A stretch of 64,000 bases of DNA. Source: Sapria himalayana. Lineage: Eukaryota > Streptophyta > Magnoliopsida > Malpighiales > Rafflesiaceae. Shown piece by piece: positions 53,249 through 64,000 of the stretch; within the stretch, counting starts at the first letter, position 1; each line of letters begins with the position of its first letter. The position numbers and the translations under genes were made by a program. The stretch is taken from positions 1 through 64,000 of the forward strand of contig JAREIK010002628.1 of NCBI GenBank assembly GCA_029783825.1. The letters run 5' to 3'. Under the pieces are notes generated by a model. That model saw only the letters and a list, made by a program, of their open reading frames with translations. It searched no databases and had not been told where the DNA came from.

Positions 53249-55569
53249 AGGGTTTAGGAGTTAAGTAATTTAAGTATTTATGTATTTTGTGGTTTATAGG
53301 TTTTATTTAAATAATTAAATAACAAAAAAAATTCTTCTTAAGATTTTTTCTCATTTTCATGGTTATATCCATTGAAAATATTATAATTTTTAATTTTTTT
53401 TAAATGTTAATACAATATTTAATTATAATAATCATAAAAATTAAATATCATGTAAAATAAATATAAATAATTTTATTGATCGATATTATAATACTGATCA
53501 TAAAATAGATTAATAAACTATTATTAATAAGATAGATATTAATTAAAATATATTTGCAAAACCTAAAATGATTCAAACTCAAAGTAAAATATATTACTAA
53601 ATAATAATTTTTTAGTTTTTTTTTGATTCTTTTTATAAGCTTATAAATTTTATTGATGAAGATAAATTATTTAAATTATATTTGTCTCATTCATAATTTT
53701 ATTTTGCAATTAATATTTTTATAAAAATAAACTAATAAATAATTAAAATGAATATTAAAATTATAATGAATACAAATAAAAATGACATTCATGATTAATT
53801 ATTTAGGGAATACCAGTTTTATGGTTAATGTTTTTAAAGGTTTTTTCATTTAGGATTTTAGCAATTTATGTTTTTAGGCTTTTAGTGGTTTATACATTTT
53901 ATTTAAAAAAATAAAATTTCAAAAAAAATTTCTATGATTTTTTCTTATTTTCATATGTTATAACCTTTGAAAATATAATAATATTTAAAATTTTTTGAAA
54001 TGTGAACACAATACTTAGTTATAATAATATTAATAATTATATATCATATAAATTCAAAAAAGAATTTTATTTATATATATTATAATAATGATCAAAATTA
54101 AATGTATAAACTATTGATATTAAGATATATATTAATTAAAAAATAATTACAAAACCCAAATTGATTCAAAATTATTGTAAAATATATTTCTGGATAACAA
54201 TTTTTAATTTTTAAATTTTTAATTCTTTTATAAGCATATATATTTTTTATATTATAATTGTCGCACTCATAATTTATTTTGTAATTAATATTTCTATAAA
54301 AATATACTAATAAATAATTAAAATGAATATTTAAAATTATAATAAATAGAATTAAAAATTAGTTTATTAATTATTAAGTAGTATATAGTGGTTTAATGGT
54401 TTATGTATTTTGGCATTATGGGCTTTAAGAGTTTACTGATTTAACTGTGTATGCATTTAGTGGTTTATAGGTGTTATTTAAAAAAAATATCAAAAAATTT
54501 ATTTTTTTTATTTTTTGATATTTTCAAAGGTTATAACCTTTGAAAATATAATAATTTTTAAATTTTTTTCAAAAGTGAATACTATATTTAGTTATAATAA
54601 TCATTATATTTATATATCATATAAATTCAATATAAATATTTTTATTATTAAATATTCTAATAATGATCAAAGAATAAATTAATAATCTATTATTAATAAG
54701 ATAGATATAAATTTAAATATAATTACAAAACCTAAAATGATTTAGAAATAAAGCAAAATATATTACTATATAATATTTTTTGTTTTGAATTTTATTTCTT
54801 TTAAAAAGTTTATCTATATTTTTTTGATGAAAAACAATTATATAATTTATATTTGTCTAACTTAATTTATTCTGTAATTAAAAATTATATAAAAATAAAT
54901 GAATAAATAATTAAGATGAATATTTTAAATTATAATGAAAAAAATAATATTGAGATTTATTATTTATTATTTAGTGTATACTGGTTTAAAATGATTATCT
55001 ATTTAGGGTTTTCGAGATTTAGGAGTTATTGATTTACGTATTTAGGCATTTAATGGTTTATAGGATTTATTTAAACAATGAAATAACAAAAAAAATATTT
55101 TTGTTATTTTTTCACATTTTCAAAGGTTATAACATTTGAAAATATAATAATTTCAAAATTTTTTTAAAATGTGAATAAAATATTTAGTAATAATAATCAT
55201 TATAATTATATAATATAAACTAATTATAAATAATTTTATTGATAGATATGATATCAATTATCAAAAAATAAATTAATAAACTATTATTAATATGATAGAT
55301 ATAAATTAAAATATAATTACAAAACGTAAAATGATTCAAAATCAATGTAAAATTTATTACTAAATAATAATTTTTTGTTTTTAAATTTTTACTTCTTTTT
55401 ATAAGATTATATTTTTTTTATTAAAAGTAAATTATTAATATTATATTTGTCTGACTAATTATTTATTTTGTAATTAATATTTATATAAAAAATAAACTAA
55501 TAAATATTTAAAATGAATATTTAAAATTATAATGAATACAAATTAAAATTAGATTTAAGATTTATTATT
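53249..55569 (-). repeat. Satellite array, block 4b, reverse
   Basis: Reverse satellite between the two inserts: a cut box at 53249, a hybrid A monomer near 53850, B near 54440, H near 55020. The dyad at 54518-54549 is a perfect 32-bp palindrome. The corresponding interval in the other arm (14766-20640) is 3.56 kb longer. The A monomer here begins like the one at 16430 and ends like the one at 20066, marking the exchange point. Confidence 0.9.
54518..54549. repeat. Perfect 32-bp satellite dyad (example 4)
   Basis: The same half-site in inverted duplicate, in the reverse block near a B box. Confidence 0.97.
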
Positions 55570-56137
55570 GCTGTATATGTAATTTATTTTTTGATAATCT
55601 GTTTGTATAACAAAATATTTTTTTTTAATATTTTCATGTAAGTGCAGGAAAGGAAATATTAAGAGGCTGGGGATGTAACAGTAGCACAATAACAGAGTTC
55701 TCGCTAACCGAACAGCAGACCGTAATTGGAGCAGAGCCTGACCCATCTCATGAGCCAACCCGCTCCGGTTAAATGAACTGAAAGAAATTTAAATATAAAA
55801 TGTTTTGTAATTTTATTTTCGGGTGGCTATTTTTGGACCCGTGGAAATGTTAATCATTCTCTCTCTTCTCTCAGTGTGATTTATCACGACTATTCTGTGT
55901 GCTGCATGCTGTAAGACATTTATGTTGCCTTAATCTGTAACGCAAAAGCATTTTCTGGAGGATTTAGTTAGTCTTACTGAGCGACTAGTGAACCACGTTA
56001 TTGTCGGTATTTATTTCTCGTTTTTTGATTCTATCATGGATGGTTGCTGAATTGTGATATATATATTGCTTGTTTTATGTTGTTCTGTGTTTCTGTATCT
56101 CAATCTCACTATCGTGGAAGCACAATTGCCCAACAAT
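55570..56137. other. Unclassified insert of about 0.57 kb
   Basis: Normal-complexity DNA in the satellite. The left 75 bp is AT-rich and may be partly satellite-derived. From about 55642 it is unique, with CTGGGGATGTAACAGTAGCA, a pyrimidine-rich CTCTCTCTTCTCTCAG near 55861 and a right end CAATTGCCCAACA at 56123-56135. The CCCAACA terminus and a TGTAACA string near 55668 resemble LTR ends of plant Copia elements (TG...CA, about 470 bp), but the flanking 5 bp do not match, so a solo LTR is only a possibility. A 67-codon minus-strand frame at 55555-55758 begins with TTG and runs into A-rich sequence; it is not convincing. A 130-bp remnant of the left side is at 14636-14765. Confidence 0.65.
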
Positions 56138-59100
56138 CATATATGGTATACCAGTTTAATGGATCGATTATTTAGGGGTTTTGTCATTTAGGAGTTTAGC
56201 AATTTATGTTTTTAGGCATTTAGTGGTATATAGGTTTTATTTATATAAAAAAATAAAAAAAAATTTTTGATTTTTTTTTGATTTTTTTTTTGATTTTCAA
56301 AGGTTATAAGCTTTAAAAATAAAATAATTTTTGAAATCTTTTGAAATGTGAATACCATGTATAATTATATTAATCTTATTAATTATATATCATATAAATT
56401 CAATATAAATAATTTTAATGATAGATATTATAATAATGATCAAAAACTAAATTAATAAACTATTATTAATAATATAAATATTTATTAAAATATATTTACA
56501 TAACACAAAATGATTCAAAATAAATTAAAAATATTTTACTAATAATAATATTTAATTTTTAAATTTTTCTATCTTTTTATAAGCTTATATTTTTTTATGA
56601 TTAAAAATACGGATTATGTATTTAGGGGTTTCGGGTTTTATGAGCTACTGATTTAAGTAAGTAAACATTTAGTGGTCTATAGGTTTTATTTAAAAAAGAA
56701 ATAATAAAAAATTTATTTTTTGTATTCTTTCTCATTTTTTAAGATTAAGACCTTTGAAAATATAATAATTTTTTAATTTTTTTCAAAAGTGAATACAGTA
56801 TTTATTTATAATAATCATAATAATTATATATCATATAAATTCAATATAAACAATTTTATTCATAGATATTATAATAATAATCAAAAAATAAATTAAAAAT
56901 CTATTATGAATAAGATTGATATTACTTAGAATATAATATCAAAACATAAAATGATTCAAAAGCAAAGCAAAATATATTACTTAATAATAATTATTTGTTT
57001 TTAATTTTTTATTCTTTTTATAAGTGTATCTATTTTTTGATGAAAAATTATTTATATAAATTATATTTTTAACTCATAATTTTTTTTATAATTAATATAT
57101 ATATATAAATAAAAAACTTAACAATCAAAATGAATTTTTTAAATTATACTGAAAACAAATAAAAAAGAGATTTATTAATTATTATTTAGGGTATACCGGT
57201 TTAAAGGATTATCTATATAGGGGAATCAGGATTTTGTAGTTTAGTGATTTAAGTGTTTAGGCATTTAGTGATTTATAGGTTTTATTTAAACAATGAAATA
57301 ACAAAAAAATATTTTTTTTATTTTTTCACATGTTCGAAGGTTATAATCTTTGAAAATATAAAAATTTTAAAACTTTTTCAAAAGTGAATACAATATTTAG
57401 TTATCAAAATTATTAAATTTATATATCATATAAATTCAATATAAACATTTTTATTGAAAATTATTCTAATAATGATCAAAAAATAAATTAATAATCTATA
57501 ATTAATAAGATAGATATCAATTAAAATATAATTAAAAAACCTAAAATGATTCAGAAGCAAAGCAAAATATATTACTATATAATAATTTTTTGTTTTAATT
57601 TTTTTTTATTTTCAAAAGTTTATCTATATTTTTTTGATGAAAAATAATTAATATAAATTATATTTGTGTAACTCTTAATTTATTTTGTTTTTAATATTTA
57701 TATAAAAATAAACAAATAAATAATTAAATTGAATATTTAAAATTATAATGAAAAAAATGAGATTTATTATTTATTATTTATTATTTAGGGTATACCACCA
57801 GTTTAATTTAAATTATATATGTCTCACTAATAATTTATTTTGTAATTAATATTTCTATAAAAATAAACTGCTAAATAATTAAAATAAAAATTTAAAATTA
57901 TACTGAATAAAAATTAAAATGAGATTTATGATTTATTATTAATGTATACCAGTTTATTGGTTTTGACATTTAGGAGTTTATAGATTTATGTTATTACGCA
58001 TTTAGTATTTTATAGGTTTTATTTAAACAAAAAAATAACAAAAAAAATTTGTAATATTTTCTCATTTTCAGAGGTTATAACCTATGAAAATATAATAAAA
58101 TTTAAGATTTTCTGAAATGTGAATACAATATTTAATTATAATAATATTAATAATTATATATCATATAAATTCAATAAACAATTTTATTGATAGATATTAT
58201 AATAATGATCAAAAATTAAATTAATAAACATTTAATAATAAGATAGATATTAATTAAAAAATAATTAGAAAACCCAAATTGATTCAAAATTAAAGTAAAC
58301 TATATTACTGAATAATAATTTTTAATTTTTAAATTTTACTTCTTTTATAATCATATATATCTTTTTTAATTAAAAATAAATTATTTAAATTATATTTGTC
58401 GCACTCATAATTTAATTTTTAATAAATATTTCTATAAAAATAAACTAATAAATAATTAAAATGAATATTAAAAATTATAATAAATACAAATAAAAATTAT
58501 ATTTATTAATTATTATGTATTATATAGCGGTTTAATGGTTTATGTATTTAGGCATTACTAAGTTTAGGAGTTTACTAATTTAATTGTCTATGCATTTAGT
58601 AGTTTATTGGTTTTATTTAAAAAATAAAATAACAAAAAATATATTTTTATTATTTTTTGATATTTTCAAAGATTATAACCTTTAAAAATATAATTATTTT
58701 TAATTTTTTTCAAAAGTGAATTAAATATTTAGATATAATAATCATTATATTTATATTTCATATAAATTAAATATAAATAATTTTATTGATAGATATTCTA
58801 ATAATTATCAAAAAATAAAATAATAATCTATTATTAATAAGATAGATATCAATTATAATATAATTACAAACCCAAATTGATTCAAAAGCAAAGCAAAATA
58901 TATTACTATATAATAATTTTTATTTTGAAATTTTTATTTCTTTTTAAAAGTTTATTTATATTTTTTTGATTAAAAATAATTTATATAAATTATATTTGTC
59001 TAACTCGTAATTTATTTTGTAATTAATATTTATATAAAAATATACAAATAAATATTAAAATGAATATTTAAAATTATATTGAAAAAATTTATATTTATTC

Positions 59101-62100
59101 TTTATTATTTAGGGTATACTGGTTTAATTGAAATTATATCTATCTTACTAATTATTTATTTTGTAATTAATATTTCTAAAAAAAATTATTTAATAATTTA
59201 AATAAAAATTTAAAATTATACTGAATAAAAATTAAAAAGAGATTTATGAATTATTATTAATGTATACCAGTTTATTGGTTTAAGTATTTAGATGTTTTGT
59301 CATTTAAAAGTTTAGTGATTTATGTTTTTAGGCATTTAGTAGTTTATAAATTTTATTTAAACAATGAAATAACGAAAAAATTATTTTTGATATTTTTTCA
59401 CATTTTCAAAGGTTATAACATTTGAAAATGTAATAATTTTTAAATTTTTTCAAATGTAAATATAATATTTAGTTATAATAATATTAATAATTATAAGTCA
59501 TTTAAATTCAATATAAATAATCACATTGCTAGATATTATAATAATGATCAAAAAAAAATTAATAAAATATTATTAATAATATAGATATTATTTAAAATAT
59601 ATTTACAAAATCTAAATTTATTCAAAATCAAAGTAAAATATATTACTTAATAATAATTTTTTTAATGTTTTGCTTTTTTATAAGTTTATATTTTTGTTTT
59701 TAAAAATAAATTATTTAAATTATATTTGTCTTACTCATAATTTATTTTGTAATTTATAATTCTATAATAATAAACTAATAAATAATTAAAATGAATATTT
59801 AAAATTATAATGAATACAAATAAAATTGAGATTTATTATTTATTATTCAGGATATACTGGTTTAATGGTTTAAGTATTTAGGTGTTTTGTGGTTTAGGAG
59901 TTTTGTGATTTAATTGTTAGACATTTAGTGATTTATAGTTTTTATTTAAACAATGAAAAAACAAAAAATTTAATTTTTTGATTTTTTTTAATTCTTGAAG
60001 GTTATAACCTTTGAAAATATAATAATTTTTAATTTTTTTTAAATGTGAATATAATATTTACTTATAATAATCTTAATAATTTTATATAATGTAAACTAAA
60101 TATAAATAATTTTATTATAAAATATTATAATAATGATCAATAAATTAATTAATAAACTAGTATTAATAAGAATGATGTAAATTAAAATATAATTGTAGAT
60201 TCTAAAATGATTCAAAATCAAAATAAGATATATTAATAAAAAATAATTTTTTATTTTAAAAATTTTGCCTCTTTTTATAAGCATATATTTTTATTTGATG
60301 AAAATTCATTATTTAAATTATATCTGTCTCATTAATAATTTATTTTGTAATTAATATTTGTATAAAAATAAACTGATAATATTTTAACATGAATATTTAA
60401 AATTATAATGAATACTAATAAAAATGAGAATTATGATTTATTATTTAGAGTATACTAATTTAATGTTTTGAGTATTTATAAACTTTAGGGATTAGGAGTT
60501 AAGTCAAGTTAGTATTTAGTCATTTAGTGGTTTATAGGTTTTATGTAAATAATAAAAATAAAATAATTATATTAATCTTACTAACTATATATCATATAAA
60601 TTAAATATAAATAATTTTAATGATAGATATTATAATAATGATCAAAAATTAAATTATCAAGCTATTATTAAAAATCTAAATATTAATTAAAATATATTTA
60701 CATAACAAAAAATGATTCAAAATCAAATCAAAATATAATACTAAATAATAATATTTAATTTTTAAATTTTTTGTTCTTTTTTTAAGCCTATATATTTTTT
60801 TTGATTTAATATAAATGATTTAAATATTATTTCTCTCATTCGAAATTTATTTTGAATTAATTTTGTAAAAAATTAAACTATAAATAATTAAAATGAATAT
60901 TTAAAATTATAATAAATAGAAATATAAATGAGATTTATTATTTAATAAGGAGAATATAGCTATTAAAAGGTTTATGTATTTAGGGGTTTCGGGGTTTATG
61001 AGCTTACTGATATAAGTAAGTAATCATTTATTGATCTATAGGTTTTATTTAAAAAATGAAATAACAAAAAATTTATAATTATTATTTTTTCTCATTTTAT
61101 AAGGTTATAACTTTTGAAAATATAATTATTTTTAAATTTCTTTCAAAAGTGAATACAATATTTATTTATAATAATCATAATAATTATATATCATATAAAT
61201 TCAATATAAACAATTTTATTGATAAATATTCTAATAATTATCAAAAAATAAATTAAAAATCTATTATGAATAAGATTGATATTATTTAAAATATAATATC
61301 AAAACCTAAAATGATTCAAAAGCAAAGCAAAATATATTACTTGATAATAATTATTTGTTTTTAAATTTTTATTCTTTTTATAAGCTTATCAATTTTTTGA
61401 TGAAAAATAATTTTTATAAATTATATTTTTAACTCATAATTTATTTTATAATTAATACAGATATACAAATAAAAAACTAAAAATCAAAATGATTTTTTTA
61501 AATTATATTGAAAACAAATAATAATGAGATTTATTAATTATTATTTAGTGTATACCAGTTTAAAGAATTATCTATATAGGGGTATAGAGATTTTGTAGTT
61601 TAGTGATTTAAGTCTTTAGGCATTTAGTGGTGTATAGGTTTTATTTAAACAATGAAATAATAAAAAAAATATTTTTTTTATTTTTTCACATTTTCAAATT
61701 TTATATCCTTTGAAAATATAATAATTTTTAAATTTTTTTCAAAGGTGAATATAATAATTTGTCATAATAATCATTATATTTATATATCATATAAATTCAA
61801 TATAAACATTTTTATTGATAAATATTCTAATAATGATCAAAAAATAAATTAATAATTTATTATTAATAAGATATATTTCATTTAAAATATAATCACAAAT
61901 ATTAAAATGATTCAGAAGATAAGCAATAATATTTAGTTATAATAATCTTAATAATTATAAGACATTTAAATTCAATATAAGTAATTTTATTGATATATAT
62001 TATAATAATGATCAAAAAATAAATTAATAAACTATTATTAATAAGATTGATAGCAATTTAAATATAAATGCAAAACCTATAATATTACAAAATCAAAGTA

Positions 62101-62500
62101 AAATATATTACTAAATGATAATTTTTTATTTTTAAATTTTTACTTCTTTTTATAAGCTTATATTTATTTTTTGATTAAAAATAAATTATTAAAATTATAT
62201 TTGTCTCATTCTTTATTTATTTTGCAATTAATATTTATATAAAAAATAAACTAATAAATAATTAAAATGAATATTTAAAATTATTATGAATATAAATTAA
62301 AATGAGATTTATGATTTATTATATATTGTATACCGGTTTAATGGATTGTTAATTTAGCGGTTTTGTCGTTTAGAAGTTTAGCAATTTATGTTTTTAGGCA
62401 TTTGGTTTATAGTTTGTATTTATATAATAAAAAAAATTTTGATTTTAACTGATTTTCAAAGGTTATAACCTTTGAAAATAAAATAATTTTTAAAATTTAT
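56138..62500 (-). repeat. Satellite array, block 4c, reverse
   Basis: Reverse satellite with boxes near 56190 (G), 56640 (F, cut at 56610), 57220 (E), 57800/57960 (composite A), 58560 (B), 59120/59290 (composite A), 59870 (C), 60480 (K), 60990 (F), 61580 (E) and 62350 (G). Fusion junctions lie near 59450 (C tail directly to A, D missing), 60560 (G tail to K box) and 61925 (E to I tail). The order mirrors 10215-14635, with E-F-G present here and missing at 14636. Confidence 0.88.
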
Positions 62501-64000
62501 ATAATAGAAAAATTAATTACAAAATAAATTTCGAGTGAGACAAATATTATTTAAATAATTTATTTTTAATCAAAATAAAATAAGCTTATAAATTGAAGGA
62601 CAAATTTAAAAATTAAATATTATTATTTAGTAATATATTTTGATTCGATTTTGAATCATTTTGTGTTATGTAAATATATTTTAATTAATATCAATATTAT
62701 TAATAATAGTTTATTAATTTAATTTTTGATCATTATTATAATATTTATCATTAAAATTATTTATATTGAATTTATATGATATATAATTAGTAAGATTAAT
62801 ATAATTAGACACAGTATTCACATTTCAAAAAAGTTAATAATTTATTTTATTTTTAAAGGTAATAACCATTGAAAATCAGAAAAAATGAAAAAAAAAATTT
62901 TATTTTTATTATATAAATAAAACCTATAAACCACTAAATACCAAAAAACATAAATTGATAAACTTCTAATCGACAAAATGCTTAAATAATCAAACAATTA
63001 AACCGGTATACAACATAAAATAAATCATAAATCTCATTTTAACTTGTATTCATTATAATTTTAAATATTCATTTTAATTATTTATTAGTTTATTTTTTAT
63101 AGAAATATTAATTACAAAATAAATAATGAGAGAGACAACTATAATTTTAATAATTTATTTTTAATCAATAAAAATATATAATCATATAAAAATAAGTATA
63201 AATTTAAAAACAAAAAATTATTATTTAGTAATATATTTTACTTTGATTTTGAATCATTATATATAGGTTTTGCAATTATATTTTAATTGCTATCAATCTT
63301 ATTAAGATTAGTTTATTAATTTATTATTCAATCAATTTTATAATATCTAACAATAAAATTACTTATATTGAATTTAAATGTCTTATAATTATAAAGATTA
63401 TTATAACTAAATATTATATTTACATTTTAAAAAAATTTAAAAATTATTATATTTTCAAAGGTTATAACCTTCAAAAATGATAAAAAATCACAAAAATTAT
63501 TTTTTTTATTTTATTATTTAAATAAAACTTATAAACCACTAAATGCCTAAACATTTAAATCTCTAGACTCCTAAACCCCTAAACCCCCTAAATACTTAAA
63601 CCATATAACCTATATAACCTAAATAATAAATCTCATTTTTATTTGTATTTATTATAATTTTAAATATTCATTTTAATTATTTTTTAGTTTATTTTTATAG
63701 AAATATTAATCACAAAATAAATAATGCGTGAGACATAAATAATTTAAAAAAATTATTTTTTATGAAAAAAATATAAGCTTATACAAATAAACAAAATTTC
63801 AAAAATTTAAATTTTATTTAGTAATATAATTTACTTTGATTTTGAATTATTTTAGGTCGTGCAAATATATTTTAATTAATATTTATCTTATTAATAATAG
63901 TTTATTAATTTATTTTTTGATCATCAAAATAATATATATTAATAAAATTTTTTATGTTGAATTTACATCAAATATAATTATTAAGATTATTATAACTAAG
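62501..64000 (+). repeat. Satellite array, block 5, forward
   Basis: The strand flips near 62500 into an F-class tail (AATTTCGAGTGAGACAAATA). Boxes lie near 62930 (G) and 63530 (I), the latter with the most telomere-like text in the window, TAAACCCCTAAACCCCCTAA at about 63573. The block runs off the window end in the next monomer. Confidence 0.88.

Noticed and set aside
55668..56135. Solo Copia LTR (TGTAACA ... CCCAACA)
   Set aside because: The flanking 5 bp (GGGGA and ATCAT) do not match, and the sequence left of the presumed end is also non-satellite. Kept only as a possibility.
1..64000. CRISPR array or prokaryotic repeat system
   Set aside because: The repeats are 540-735 bp units with no short repeat-spacer pattern and no associated genes; the hAT element is eukaryotic.

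Overview
The window is almost entirely a very AT-rich tandem satellite array from a nuclear plant genome, probably heterochromatin such as a centromere, pericentromere or knob. The plant call rests on three things seen here: a decayed hAT transposon of the plant BED-finger/hATC type, degenerate CCCTAAA-like (plant telomere-like) strings in every repeat and in one insert, and the absence of any prokaryotic gene organisation. I found no intact protein-coding gene, rRNA, tRNA or CRISPR. The only recognisable coding sequence is the broken hAT transposase. The organism cannot be named from this sequence.

Layout. A diverged satellite monomer of about 540-600 bp (about 735 bp in a recurrent composite form) fills the window in five blocks of alternating orientation: 1-3339 forward, 3340-8718 reverse, 8719-48060 forward, 48061-62500 reverse, 62501-64000 forward. 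Forward means that the telomere-like box reads CCTAAA on the + strand. Each monomer has a telomere-like box of about 90 bp, an AT-rich body often carrying TATAAGCTTATA, and a long dyad built on GGTTATAACC that is perfect over 32 bp in several copies. Monomers fall into about 11 classes, called A to K here by the wording of their telomere-like box. They recur in a set order (A-B, A-C-D, E-F-G-I-J, H-B-A, K-C), so this is a higher-order repeat array.

Non-satellite sequence. (i) An unclassified 2.47 kb insert is present twice in opposite orientation, at 20641-23107 and 50781-53248, at the same satellite position. (ii) An unclassified insert of about 0.57 kb lies at 55570-56137, and only a roughly 130 bp remnant of it lies at 14636-14765. 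(iii) A 3.70 kb hAT element lies at 36158-39858, with 17-bp terminal inverted repeats, an imperfect 8-bp target duplication and a transposase dead from several stops and frameshifts.

History. The shared inserts, shared monomer order and shared fusion junctions show that about 10-30 kb and about 48-62 kb are two arms of a large inverted duplication. The arms differ by large satellite indels: about 3.56 kb between the inserts, about 4.6 kb beyond the 2.47 kb insert, and about 1.6 kb at the small insert. All fit homologous exchange or deletion between monomers. A second, smaller palindrome is centred near 3339. Nothing suggests genes working together; the interest lies in the structure and evolution of the array.
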